From assembly GCA_910589185.1 (NCBI GenBank), contig CAJUSU010000017.1, positions 1 to 16,699 on the forward strand: a stretch of 16,699 bases of DNA, written 5' to 3'. Shown one piece after another: positions 7,653-14,806 of the stretch (position 1 is the stretch's first letter; each line of letters opens with the position of its first letter). The position numbers and the translations under genes were made by a program. The stretch comes from an uncultured Clostridia bacterium (GTDB lineage Bacteria > Bacillota > Clostridia > TANB77 > CAG-508). The notes beneath the pieces were generated by a model. That model was not told the origin of the DNA. It was given only the letters and a program-made list of their open reading frames with translations, and searched no databases.

Positions 7653-8636
7653 ATGAAGAATATTTGTATTATAGGTAGTGGAAGTTGGGGATGTGCATTA
7701 GCTATCCATGCAGCTAAAATGGGACATAATGTAAAAATTTGGTCTTTTGCACAAGAAGAAGCAGACTTAATTAACAATGAAAAGAAATGTAAGTTTTTGC
7801 CAATGGCGACTATGCCAGACAATATTTATTGTACAACTGATATAAAAGAAGCAGTTGATGGCTCTGATTTAATTTTACATGTTACACCATCTAAATTCTT
7901 TAGAAATATATTAAAGCAATATAAAGAGTATATTACAAATCAACCTGTTATTATTTGTTCAAAAGGTTTTGAACGTGAAACATTGTCTACATTAAGTGAT
8001 GTAGCAAAAGAGGAAATTCCAAATGTAAAACTAGGAGCATTTTCAGGACCAAGTCATGCAGAAGAAGTATCTTTGGGTATTCCAACAGCGATTGTCATTG
8101 CTTCTAAAGATTATGATGTACAATATTTAGTGCAAGATACTTTTATGAATGAAACAATGAGAGTATACACCAGTACTGATATACAAGGCGTTGAATTAGG
8201 TGGAGCATTAAAGAATATTATTGCTTTTTGTGCAGGTGTAACAGCAGAGTTGAACTTAGGAGATAATACTTTTGCTGCACTCATTTCGAGAGGATTAACA
8301 GAAGTAGCGAGATTAGGTGTTGCAATGGGAGGAGAGCATAATACTTTTTATGGTTTATCAGGTCTTGGTGATTTAATTGTTACTTGCATGAGTGAACATA
8401 GTAGAAATAGAAAAGCGGGTAGATGTATCGGAAGAGGACTAAGCTTAGAAGAGACTAAACAAGAAGTTGGAATGACAATTGAAAGTGTTGACAACATTGA
8501 AGTTGCACATGAACTTGCTAAAAAATATAATATTGAAATGCCAATTGTTGAAACAGTTTATGATGTTTTATATAATCATTTGCAACCAAAAGAAGCAGTT
8601 TTAAAATTAATGACTCGTGAAAAAAAATCTGAATAA
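7653..8636 (+). CDS. gpsA: NAD(P)-dependent glycerol-3-phosphate dehydrogenase
   Basis: This 327-residue cytosolic enzyme reduces dihydroxyacetone phosphate to sn-glycerol-3-phosphate for lipid synthesis. The N-terminal Rossmann motif GSGSWG (8-13) binds the nucleotide. SGPSHAEEV (131-139), the catalytic lysine in GGALKNI (Lys187) and NRKAGR (252-257) match GpsA. The ATG at 7653 is chosen because GAAAGGAAAAG precedes it; an in-frame TTG at 7635 has no ribosome site. It directly feeds PlsY, encoded 33 nt upstream. Confidence 0.96.
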   Translation: MKNICIIGSGSWGCALAIHAAKMGHNVKIWSFAQEEADLINNEKKCKFLPMATMPDNIYCTTDIKEAVDGSDLILHVTPSKFFRNILKQYKEYITNQPVIICSKGFERETLSTLSDVAKEEIPNVKLGAFSGPSHAEEVSLGIPTAIVIASKDYDVQYLVQDTFMNETMRVYTSTDIQGVELGGALKNIIAFCAGVTAELNLGDNTFAALISRGLTEVARLGVAMGGEHNTFYGLSGLGDLIVTCMSEHSRNRKAGRCIGRGLSLEETKQEVGMTIESVDNIEVAHELAKKYNIEMPIVETVYDVLYNHLQPKEAVLKLMTREKKSE

Positions 8637-8690
8637 AAGAATATTTTTCGTTATTTTTTCTTATACTATTATCAATATAGGAGGAAGTGT

Positions 8691-9233
8691 ATGGAAAATA
8701 TTATGGATAAAATCAGTAAAACTGCAGTTGATACTTATCACTGTGCAGTGAAGGCGACAGGAAAACTCGCACGAGAAATAAAATTAAAGACTCAGATGTC
8801 AGAAAATAAAAGAAAAATTCAAGAAATTTATGAAGATATTGGCAAAACAATGTATGAAAAATATCTTTTAAAAGAAGAAGTTAATCCAGAGGCAGATTTA
8901 TTAAATCCATGTGCTAGAATTGATACTTTAGCAGAGGAAATAGATACTTTTCGTATGGAACTATTAAAATTAAAGGATTTAAAACAATGTCCTGAATGTC
9001 ATTATGAAATTTACTATGATTTTCATTATTGTCCTAACTGTGGATATATCCAAGAACAACCAGAAGAGGCAAAGCAAAATGACGGACCTGCTACTATCGT
9101 GACAACTGATGAAGAAGACCAAAATTTAAAACATAGTAAAGAAGTTCAAGAGCAAACAGAGGATGTATTAGATGACACAGAAGTTTTAACTGAAATAAGT
9201 ATACTAAATGAATATGATAATGAGGATGAATAG
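8691..9233 (+). CDS. Zinc-ribbon protein of unknown function with coiled N-terminal half
   Basis: This 180-residue soluble protein starts at an ATG preceded by AGGAGG. Residues about 1-95 are charged and predicted helical (likely coiled coil, MSENKRKIQEIYEDIGKTM). A zinc ribbon follows, with CPEC (100-103) and CPNC (114-117). The last 60 residues are acidic and probably disordered (ending EYDNEDE). I do not recognise a specific family; zinc ribbons of this kind serve protein or nucleic-acid contacts. It sits at the place after gpsA where spoIVA is found in many spore-forming Clostridia. This protein is not SpoIVA, which is a much longer ATPase. Confidence 0.75.
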   Translation: MENIMDKISKTAVDTYHCAVKATGKLAREIKLKTQMSENKRKIQEIYEDIGKTMYEKYLLKEEVNPEADLLNPCARIDTLAEEIDTFRMELLKLKDLKQCPECHYEIYYDFHYCPNCGYIQEQPEEAKQNDGPATIVTTDEEDQNLKHSKEVQEQTEDVLDDTEVLTEISILNEYDNEDE

Positions 9234-9283
9234 ATTTGTTATAATTTTAAAAAAAGATACTAAGAAAAAAAGGAAGAAGAAAA

Positions 9284-9331
9284 GTGAAATTAGTAGTACA
9301 AAGGATATGCTTAGACTCTAAGCTAGCATAA
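9284..9331 (+). CDS. 15-codon mini-ORF formed by a duplicated dtd start
   Basis: GTG at 9284 opens a short frame encoding MKLVVQRICLDSKLA and ending at TAA (9329-9331). Its first seven residues are identical to the first seven of Dtd, encoded from 9339. The only good ribosome site in the region (AAAGGAAGAAG, about 9270-9280) serves this GTG, while the ATG of dtd at 9339 has none. The stop lies 7 nt before the dtd ATG, a distance suited to termination-reinitiation. It may be a regulatory leader peptide or just the scar of a duplication. Confidence 0.45.
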   Translation: MKLVVQRICLDSKLA

Positions 9332-9358
9332 ACGAATCATGAAATTAGTAGTACAAAG
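9285..9358 (+). repeat. 19-bp direct repeat at the dtd start with a 36-bp spacer
   Basis: TGAAATTAGTAGTACAAAG occurs at 9285-9303 and again, identically, at 9340-9358, offset by 55 nt. The spacer between them holds GCTTAG (9309-9314) and CTAAGC (9318-9323), a perfect 6-bp inverted repeat with a 3-nt loop. An overlapping alternative pairing is ATGCT/AGCAT. The second copy is the true 5' end of dtd. Confidence 0.9.
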
Positions 9359-9788
9359 AGTAAAAAATGCAAATGTAGTAGTAGAAAATAAAACAATAGG
9401 AGAGATTCGTCAAGGTTTTATGGTGTTACTTGGAGTGGCACCAACTGATACAAAAGAAATTGCTGATTTCTTAGTTCAAAAATTAATTCATTTACGTGTT
9501 TTTGAAGATGAAAACCAAAAAATGAATTTATCGATTCAAGACATTGATGGCGAACTTTTAATTGTATCACAATTCACGCTATATGCTAATAGTAATCATG
9601 GAAATAGACCAAGCTTTACAGAAGCTGCTAAACCTGACTTAGCAAATGAATTATATGAATATTTTGTAGAACAATGCAAAAAAGAAAATATTAAAAAAGT
9701 AGCTACTGGAGAATTTGGAGCAGATATGCAAGTATCACTTCAAAACGATGGGCCGGTTACGATTATTTTAGAAAAAGAAAATGTTTAA
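9339..9788 (+). CDS. dtd: D-aminoacyl-tRNA deacylase
   Basis: This 149-residue homodimeric enzyme removes D-amino acids (and glycine from tRNA-Ala) from mischarged tRNAs. The signature motifs are SQFTLYA (77-83), the GNRPSF stretch (88-93) and the cross-subunit Gly-cisPro motif in NDGPVTI (136-142). The length is normal and the N-terminus MKLVVQRVKNANV is the typical family start, so the ATG at 9339 is firm. It lacks a Shine-Dalgarno sequence directly upstream and instead follows a mini-ORF that copies its own first codons. The relA/spoT gene often found before dtd in Bacillota is not here. Confidence 0.96.
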   Translation: MKLVVQRVKNANVVVENKTIGEIRQGFMVLLGVAPTDTKEIADFLVQKLIHLRVFEDENQKMNLSIQDIDGELLIVSQFTLYANSNHGNRPSFTEAAKPDLANELYEYFVEQCKKENIKKVATGEFGADMQVSLQNDGPVTIILEKENV

Positions 9789-9793
9789 ATAAA

Positions 9794-9824
9794 ATACCTC
9801 TATTGTTTAATAGGGGTATCTTTC
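9794..9824. terminator. Bidirectional terminator between dtd and the reverse-strand gene
   Basis: ATACCTCTATT (9794-9804) pairs with AATAGGGGTAT (9809-9819) through one wobble, with a GTTT loop and CTTTC after it. On the reverse strand the same stem is followed by TTTTATTT. The stop of the reverse-strand gene (9807-9809) lies in the loop region. Confidence 0.8.
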
Positions 9825-10091
9825 ATATAAATAGCGAATAACACTATCAATACTACTTTTGGTAATATTAATAAAAAGATCTTGATCTAAACTAATCCAC
9901 ATATTAATTTTATAATCTTCTTGATTTTCAATTAAAGCACCCATCATGTCTACCATTTCAAGAGGATTGGCATATTCTTTTTGCCAGAGAAGTTCATCTT
10001 CTATGGCAATTTCTTTATTTTGAAAAAATCGAGATAGGAAAGAGGGAATTTCTCCTTCTTCATCACTATATAGTCTTACAAGAGCATTCAT
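9807..10091 (-). CDS. Small acidic protein of unknown function
   Basis: This 94-residue soluble protein lies on the reverse strand, with AAGGAATG placed 4 nt before its ATG. It is acidic at the start (RLYSDEEGEIPSFLSRFF) and has an even mix of helix- and strand-forming residues, with no cysteines, no membrane segment and no motif I can name. Its good ribosome site and shared terminator argue for a real gene. It is divergent from the gene at 10219, across 127 bp that contain no convincing promoter pair. Confidence 0.7.
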   Translation of the reverse strand: MNALVRLYSDEEGEIPSFLSRFFQNKEIAIEDELLWQKEYANPLEMVDMMGALIENQEDYKINMWISLDQDLFINITKSSIDSVIRYLYERYPY

Positions 10092-10218
10092 TTTTCATTC
10101 CTTTTTATAAATTTTCTTTATTAATAGTATTCAACAAACAAAAATATTTATACTTGAGAATAAAAGGAAATATTTTGGTCAAACTAAATAAAAAGAAAGC
10201 AGAAAGGAATTTTTTAAG

Positions 10219-11148
10219 ATGAAGAAAAATGTTATTATCATTTTCGTTAGCATTATTGTAGTTATACTTGTTTTATCTTCACTAGTAGTATTTGCAAGTA
10301 ATGGAAAGCAAGAACTTACATTAGAGGAAAAAGTAACACAAGAAATTAAATATATTGATAATTATCTTGTTTCAATGTTAGGAGATTTTAATGGACTTCA
10401 CATAGGAAGCTTTTTGAAAGAAGATAATTCTTCTGAGTGGCAATTTGATTCCTTGCAAGATAGTCAAAAATCAAATTCGAATAATCAAAGTTCTAATAGT
10501 GAAAATAACTCTGCGGGAAATTCTGGAAAATCTTCCAAGAATGAAGAAGAAAGTCAGTCAAAAGACCATTTGATTAATAATAAACCAAATAGCAAGGAAA
10601 CTCAAAATGGGGTTTTAGCAAATCAAGGTAAGTATGACACGAAATGGGAGACAATTCAAACGCAAATTGAAAATCTCTATCAATCTTGGAATACGATTAG
10701 TATTGATTTAAATGCTTTAAATGTAGATGGAAAGTCTATCTTAGCTTTTAATGATTATTTGAATTCTAGCACACAGAGTATCAAAAAGAAAGATAAAAAA
10801 GCGGCTATGGAGGAAATTGCCAAACTATATCAACTCCTTCCAAAGTATAGTGAAGATTACAAGTCGAATAGTAAAGAGACGAATATATTAGAAATCAAAA
10901 ATGCTGTTGTAACAGCTTATGTATATGTTTCTAATGAGGATTGGGCATCAGCAAAGAAGCAACTTTCAGGGGCAATTACACAGTTTACCAGTTTATTAAA
11001 TAGTGTAGGACAGAATTTTCAAAATCAAACTTTAGTCAATCAATGCTATATTCTAGTAAATGAGCTAAATAAAGCAATTGGATTACAGGATAGAGAAATT
11101 TTCTTTATTCAATATCAAAATTTAATGGGAAAAATGGATATTATATAG
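10219..11148 (+). CDS. Secreted or membrane-anchored protein of unknown function
   Basis: This 309-residue protein has a short basic start (MKKN) and one hydrophobic segment (about 5-26, ending VVFAS). That is either a cleavable signal peptide (possible cut after Ala26) or a membrane anchor; no lipobox is seen. Residues about 75-135 are rich in Ser, Asn, Gln, Glu and Lys and look like a flexible linker. The C-terminal 160 residues look helical (TQIENLYQSWNTISIDLNAL, ELNKAIGLQD). AGAAAGGAA lies upstream of the ATG, 9-12 nt away. I cannot name the family. The rnpB promoter begins 2 nt after its stop codon. An envelope or cell-wall role is only a guess from the topology. Confidence 0.7.
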   Translation: MKKNVIIIFVSIIVVILVLSSLVVFASNGKQELTLEEKVTQEIKYIDNYLVSMLGDFNGLHIGSFLKEDNSSEWQFDSLQDSQKSNSNNQSSNSENNSAGNSGKSSKNEEESQSKDHLINNKPNSKETQNGVLANQGKYDTKWETIQTQIENLYQSWNTISIDLNALNVDGKSILAFNDYLNSSTQSIKKKDKKAAMEEIAKLYQLLPKYSEDYKSNSKETNILEIKNAVVTAYVYVSNEDWASAKKQLSGAITQFTSLLNSVGQNFQNQTLVNQCYILVNELNKAIGLQDREIFFIQYQNLMGKMDII

Positions 11149-11149
11149 A

Positions 11150-11178
11150 TTGATTTTTCTTCAAAAATACAGTATAAT
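11150..11178 (+). promoter_or_regulatory. rnpB promoter
   Basis: TTGATT (11150-11155) and TATAAT (11173-11178) are 17 bp apart. The predicted start near 11185 coincides with the 5' strand of the RNase P RNA closing helix. Confidence 0.8.
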
Positions 11179-11184
11179 AGAAGG

Positions 11185-11528
11185 GTAGTAAGTTGGATAG
11201 TCGCGTATAGCACAGTCGAAAGACAGCGTACGAGGAAAGTCCGGGCTCCATAGAGTAATGATGCTGGATAACGTCCAGTGAGGGAAACCTTAAGGAAAGT
11301 GCAACAGAAAATAACCGCCTATTTTATAGGTAAGGATGAAAAGGCAGGGTAAGAGCCTACCGCTGATATGGTGACATATCGGGTCAGTGTAAACCCCATC
11401 TGGAGCAACACCGAGATAGAAGGTTAAGGCTACTCGCCGTCTTCTAATTTGGTGGCTTGAGGCTTATAGTAATATAAGTACTAGATAAATGACTATCCTA
11501 GACAGAACCCGGCTTATAGATTTGCTAC
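11185..11528 (+). ncRNA. rnpB: RNase P RNA (catalytic RNA that matures tRNA 5' ends)
   Basis: The universally conserved segments are present in order: GAGGAAAGTCCGGGCTCC near the 5' end, GGAAAGTGCAACAGAAA, GGGTAAGAGCC, TGTAAACCCCATCTGGAGC and ACAGAACCCGGCTTATAG near the 3' end. The ends GTAGTAA (from 11185) and TTGCTAC (to 11528) pair as helix P1. Overall order and spacing agree with the ancestral (class A) form, not the Bacillus class B form. The RNA acts with the small protein RnpA (not in this window). It has its own promoter and terminator. The exact ends are good to a few nucleotides. Confidence 0.96.
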
Positions 11529-11535
11529 TAAAATG

Positions 11536-11568
11536 ACCCACTTTGGCTAACTGCCTAAGTGGGTGTTT
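11536..11568 (+). terminator. rnpB terminator
   Basis: ACCCACTT (from 11536) pairs with AAGTGGGT (to 11564), with inner GG/CC pairs, followed by GTTTTA. On the reverse strand the stem is followed by CATTTT, so it may also stop transcripts of the convergent gene that ends at 11581. Confidence 0.85.
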
Positions 11569-11580
11569 TATGTTCTATGT

Positions 11581-12516
11581 TTATAGTGCCATAACTTCTT
11601 TGATTATGGAATTCATGTCTTCTGGTAGTTTACTCGTATAAGCAACTTCTTGTTTCGTAATTGGATGAATAAATCTCATATAATAGCAATGCAACGCCTG
11701 TCTATCAATCAAAGGAGAAGAAGTACCATAAAGTGTATCGCCTAAAAGAGAATGACCAATATGAGCCATATGAACGCGAATTTGATGTGTTCTTCCAGTT
11801 TCTAATGTACATTCTACAACATCAAAATTAATTGTTTCATTGAGGTTTTCTATATGAAATAGTTTCTGGATTTGCTCTTGCGATAATACTTGATAATGGG
11901 TAATTGCTGTATCACCATTTGCATTCACACATCTTTCAATAATACTATTTTCTTTTCTAGCAATTGGAGCTTGAATAGTTCCTTTCTTATTTTCTAAATG
12001 TCCATTCACAACAGCAATATATTTCTTCACAAATTCTTTTGACTGCATTTGTTTAACCAGACATTCTTGGATATATTCATTTTTAGCAAAAATAACTAGA
12101 CCAGAAGTATCTTTGTCTAATCGATTCACTGGTCGTATCTTTTTCTTTAATCCAATTTTGTCAAAATAATGTCTTACTCTATTAGATAAACTATCTGTAT
12201 AATGGTCGCAAGAGGGATGCACAGGAATTCCAGCAGGCTTATCAATTACTAAATAGCCGTCATCTTCATAAAGAATAGAAAAAGGAAGAATAGTAGGAAC
12301 AATATTTGCATTATCTTCTTCATATTCTAAGTCACATTGAATGATGTCTCCCTGTTGAATAGGGTGGTACACATAAATTAGTTCGCTATTAAGAGATATT
12401 TTTTGTAATTTTTTTAATTTTAACAGAAGTCTATCAGACATAGAAAACTCTATCTTCAAGACTTCTTTTACAGTTTGATATGCTGTTTTTTCTGGCACTT
12501 GATATACTAACTTCAT
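11581..12516 (-). CDS. RluD/RluA-family rRNA pseudouridine synthase
   Basis: This 311-residue enzyme would convert specific uridines of RNA (most often 23S rRNA) to pseudouridine. The N-terminal part (about 12-60) fits a divergent S4 RNA-binding domain. The catalytic domain has ILYEDDGYLVIDKPAG (81-96), the active-site motif RLDKDTSG (132-139, catalytic Asp134) and ETGRTHQIRVHM near residue 240. The position modified cannot be predicted from the sequence. Its ATG lies 1 nt after the stop codon of the HD-domain gene, so the two form an operon. It ends against rnpB in convergent orientation. Confidence 0.93.
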   Translation of the reverse strand: MKLVYQVPEKTAYQTVKEVLKIEFSMSDRLLLKLKKLQKISLNSELIYVYHPIQQGDIIQCDLEYEEDNANIVPTILPFSILYEDDGYLVIDKPAGIPVHPSCDHYTDSLSNRVRHYFDKIGLKKKIRPVNRLDKDTSGLVIFAKNEYIQECLVKQMQSKEFVKKYIAVVNGHLENKKGTIQAPIARKENSIIERCVNANGDTAITHYQVLSQEQIQKLFHIENLNETINFDVVECTLETGRTHQIRVHMAHIGHSLLGDTLYGTSSPLIDRQALHCYYMRFIHPITKQEVAYTSKLPEDMNSIIKEVMAL

Positions 12517-12517
12517 A

Positions 12518-13087
12518 TTATTTATTACGACTTTCTTTTAAATAGGTAGCTTCTAAATCTGCTTCGTGCAAAGCTAATGCTAAAGGGAATTTTTCATATA
12601 CACTGCTAATTGTATTATATAATTCTTTTGGTTCTGTAAATCCCATATGCCAACGAATTGCATACATTTCTTCCATAGTTAGATCAATAAATTTGCTAAT
12701 CATCATTACTGATTTTTCTCCATGTCCATAAGGAATCGTATCATTAATGGTATAGTATGGTTCTTTTACCCAAATTCCATCTTCATTTTTCTTATTGCGA
12801 AAATCTACTGTATAAAAGTTAGTTTTACAAATATCATGTAATAGAGTAATTAAAACAATGGTTTCTTCAGAAGCTTGTACCATATCAGAATATGGCTTAT
12901 GAGATAGTTTTTCTTTTAACATTTCATATACATTCAAACTATGTTCTAATAAACCACCTTCATGATTTCCGTGAAATCTAGTACTAGCAGGTGCTTTATA
13001 GAAATCTGTATTTTCTAAATAATTGATTAATTTATCCATTCCTTCTCTTTGAACTGTTTTTAAAAGTGCCACAAATTGTTCTTTCAT
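12518..13087 (-). CDS. HD-domain phosphohydrolase of unknown substrate
   Basis: This 189-residue protein has the HD metal-binding pattern: His42/His49 in NHEGGLLEHS, the HD pair at 84-85 in LLHDICK, a histidine near 122 (YGHGEKS) and an acidic residue in LHEADLEATY toward the end. Such proteins usually hydrolyse nucleotides or other phosphate esters, or phosphodiester bonds. The GGLLEHSL form is widespread in Bacillota and their phages. AGGGGG precedes the ATG and a sigma-A promoter lies just upstream. It is the first gene of a two-gene unit with the pseudouridine synthase. Confidence 0.85.
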   Translation of the reverse strand: MKEQFVALLKTVQREGMDKLINYLENTDFYKAPASTRFHGNHEGGLLEHSLNVYEMLKEKLSHKPYSDMVQASEETIVLITLLHDICKTNFYTVDFRNKKNEDGIWVKEPYYTINDTIPYGHGEKSVMMISKFIDLTMEEMYAIRWHMGFTEPKELYNTISSVYEKFPLALALHEADLEATYLKESRNK

Positions 13088-13130
13088 AAATAATATTCCC
13101 CCTAAAATACAACTTTTCTTTTTCTCGAAG

Positions 13131-13159
13131 ATTATATACTAAAAGGCACTTTTACACAA
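13131..13159 (-). promoter_or_regulatory. Promoter of the HD hydrolase / pseudouridine synthase operon
   Basis: Reading on the reverse strand, TTGTGT (13159-13154) and TATAAT (13136-13131) are 17 bp apart. Transcription would start near 13124, about 37 nt before the ATG. Confidence 0.75.
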
Positions 13160-13247
13160 TAGTTGAGAAAAAGGTTGTAAAATTTGTAATTTTGTTTTAT
13201 TATTTTAGTGGCGCAATTCCTTGAAAATACTGCAATGTTAATATTAG

Positions 13248-13301
13248 TTGACAAAGTTCCAACTCAAATTGATAGAAAGCAACTTTGAAAATAGATATAA
13301 T
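13248..13301 (+). promoter_or_regulatory. Putative promoter/operator of the XRE-DUF4097 operon
   Basis: TATAAT at 13296-13301 is a clear -10, but no good -35 lies 16-18 bp upstream; TTGATA at 13269 is 21 bp away. Just upstream, CAAAGTT (13252-13258) and AACTTTG (13281-13287) are inverted repeats, and AGTTG (13246-13250) with CAACT (13260-13264) forms a second, overlapping inverted pair. Such repeats suit binding by the downstream XRE protein (autoregulation), which is an inference. Confidence 0.4.
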
Positions 13302-13328
13302 TTAAAATATGGAAAGGAGCAAATGAAA

Positions 13329-13970
13329 ATGAATTTAGGTGAAAGATTATTTGAACTAAGAAAGGCGAAAAATTTAACGCAAGATGATATGGCAGAAAAA
13401 TTAAACGTAACAAGACAAACTGTTTCTAAGTGGGAGACAAATCAAAGTACTCCAGATTTTGATAAAATTATGCCGTTATGTGAATTATTTGAAATAGGAG
13501 TAGAAGAATTGTTGACTGGTAAAAAGCCAGAAGAACAACAAAAGAAAGAAGAAAAGGTGCTTACCAAGCAAGAAGTGAAAGAAAAATCGGCTAAAGTAGT
13601 TAGTACTTCCATCTTTATTTACTTTGTTGCAGTAGCATTCTTAATGATAGCAATTCCAGTACAACATGCAAATCCTATTATTGCAAGTTCTATCTTTTTG
13701 TTATTAATAGGTTGGGGAACTGTTCGAATTATTAGGCATTATATGTCCAAACCAAAGTTTGAAAAGACGAAAGCAGAAAAAAGGCAAGATGCAATTCAAA
13801 GACAAATTAATGGAATTATTAGTTGTATTTGTGTAGCAATTTACTTTATCGTTAGTTTTATTACATTTGCTTGGCATATTACTTGGATTATTTTTGTGAT
13901 TGATGGCTTGATTTGCCAAGTGGTTAAACTTATTTTTATGTTGAAGGAGGAAGAAGATAATGAAGAATAA
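13329..13970 (+). CDS. Membrane-bound XRE-family transcriptional regulator
   Basis: This 213-residue protein joins an N-terminal helix-turn-helix (1-62; LTQDDMAEKLNVTRQTVSKW is the recognition region) to a charged linker (about 65-88) and four hydrophobic segments: about 92-110, 116-135, 161-182 and 184-204. The DNA-binding domain is therefore tethered to the membrane, as in one-component sensors that respond to envelope state. The ATG at 13329 is chosen because AAGGAG ends 9 nt upstream; the ATG at 13323 is only 3 nt from it. It overlaps the start of the next gene by 11 nt, so the two products are probably made together. Confidence 0.85.
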   Translation: MNLGERLFELRKAKNLTQDDMAEKLNVTRQTVSKWETNQSTPDFDKIMPLCELFEIGVEELLTGKKPEEQQKKEEKVLTKQEVKEKSAKVVSTSIFIYFVAVAFLMIAIPVQHANPIIASSIFLLLIGWGTVRIIRHYMSKPKFEKTKAEKRQDAIQRQINGIISCICVAIYFIVSFITFAWHITWIIFVIDGLICQVVKLIFMLKEEEDNEE

Positions 13971-14748
13971 AACGGGAATTATTATTTTACTCATTCTGCT
14001 TTCCATTATCATTTTTTCGTTAACCATGTTTTTGGTAAGATATTTATGTGGAGGAGAAACAAGCATGATAAGATGGGGAAGAAGTAGTAAAAATGTTATT
14101 TTTAATCAAACTTATACTTTAGATGAAATACAAGATATTGATATTAAACAAGATGCTGGAGATATTATGATTAAAGAATCTCCAAATGATAATTTTGAAG
14201 TAGTTATTTATGGTAATGACACACAAGATGTTAATGTGAATTTATCCTATGAGAAGTTATCCATTGATTATACCAGAAAAATGAGATTTTTCTTCTTTAG
14301 TTTTGGCATTACAAAAAATGATATCATTGTGTATGTTCCAACGAAATATGCAAAAGATATTACAATCAAAAATGACTACAGTAATTGCGAAATTGGCAAT
14401 TTTGAAAATGCCAGTATAGATGTAGAATGTGATGCAGGAAATGTAGAAGTGGGAAAGATTAGAAATGCTAATGTTCAATGCGACTTAGGAGGAGTGAAAG
14501 TTGAACAAGTTTTAAACAAATGTAACATATCAGTTGATTCTGGAAATGTAAAAGTCGACCAGCTTTCTATTCAAGAAAATTCCTTTATCAAAGCTGATTT
14601 GGGAAATGTGACAGTTAGCGAAATAAATGATATTTATGTTGATGCTAAAGTAGATTTAGGAAACAGTACAGTAAATGGAAGTAATAGAAATTCTGATATT
14701 ACATTAAAAATCGAATGTGATTGTGGAAATATTAAAGTGGGGAAATAG
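13960..14748 (+). CDS. Membrane-anchored DUF4097-like beta-repeat protein
   Basis: This 262-residue protein has an N-terminal membrane anchor (about 6-27) and an extracytoplasmic part built of short repeated strands. A recurring unit of the form D-x-G-[ND/G]-x-x-V or I occurs seven times, at about 65, 158, 175, 193, 213, 232 and 254 (DAGDI, DAGNV, DLGGV, DSGNV, DLGNV, DLGNS, DCGNI). Its last six copies are spaced 17-22 residues apart, as expected for a right-handed beta-solenoid. This matches DUF4097/DUF4098 proteins, whose biochemical role is unknown but which often sit beside membrane-linked regulators. AGGAGG lies inside the upstream gene, before the ATG. Cysteines lie near 143, 157, 174, 188, 253 and 255. 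Confidence 0.8.
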   Translation: MKNKTGIIILLILLSIIIFSLTMFLVRYLCGGETSMIRWGRSSKNVIFNQTYTLDEIQDIDIKQDAGDIMIKESPNDNFEVVIYGNDTQDVNVNLSYEKLSIDYTRKMRFFFFSFGITKNDIIVYVPTKYAKDITIKNDYSNCEIGNFENASIDVECDAGNVEVGKIRNANVQCDLGGVKVEQVLNKCNISVDSGNVKVDQLSIQENSFIKADLGNVTVSEINDIYVDAKVDLGNSTVNGSNRNSDITLKIECDCGNIKVGK

Positions 14749-14775
14749 TGTTTTTTCTTCCTCTAAATATATAAA

Positions 14776-14806
14776 AAGAAGTAACAAATATGTTACTTCT
14801 TTTTTT
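14776..14806. terminator. Bidirectional terminator between the DUF4097 gene and tRNA-Leu
   Basis: AAGAAGTAACA (14776-14786) and TGTTACTTCTT (14791-14801) form a perfect 11-bp stem with an AATA loop. On the forward strand it runs into eight or more T. On the reverse strand it directly follows the tRNA and is followed by TTTTTATATAT. One hairpin thus serves both convergent units. Confidence 0.92.

Noticed and set aside
9309..9340. Spacer between the dtd start repeats as a remnant of a mobile element with target-site duplication
   Set aside because: At 36 bp, with no terminal repeats or transposase trace, and with direct copies (19 bp) longer than usual for insertion sequences, a local duplication is simpler.
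11375..11430. RNase P RNA loop L15 appears to read UGUAAACC where E. coli has GGUAAACU, suggesting loss of the CCA-binding GGU
   Set aside because: As far as I recall, TGTAAACCCCATCTGGAGC is common in clostridial RNase P RNAs, and my alignment by eye is not reliable at single bases. It is not a safe claim of novelty.
13248..13328. Longer N-terminus for the XRE regulator from TTG 13248
   Set aside because: This stretch holds the -10 box and the inverted repeats. The ribosome site and the canonical HTH start point to ATG 13329.
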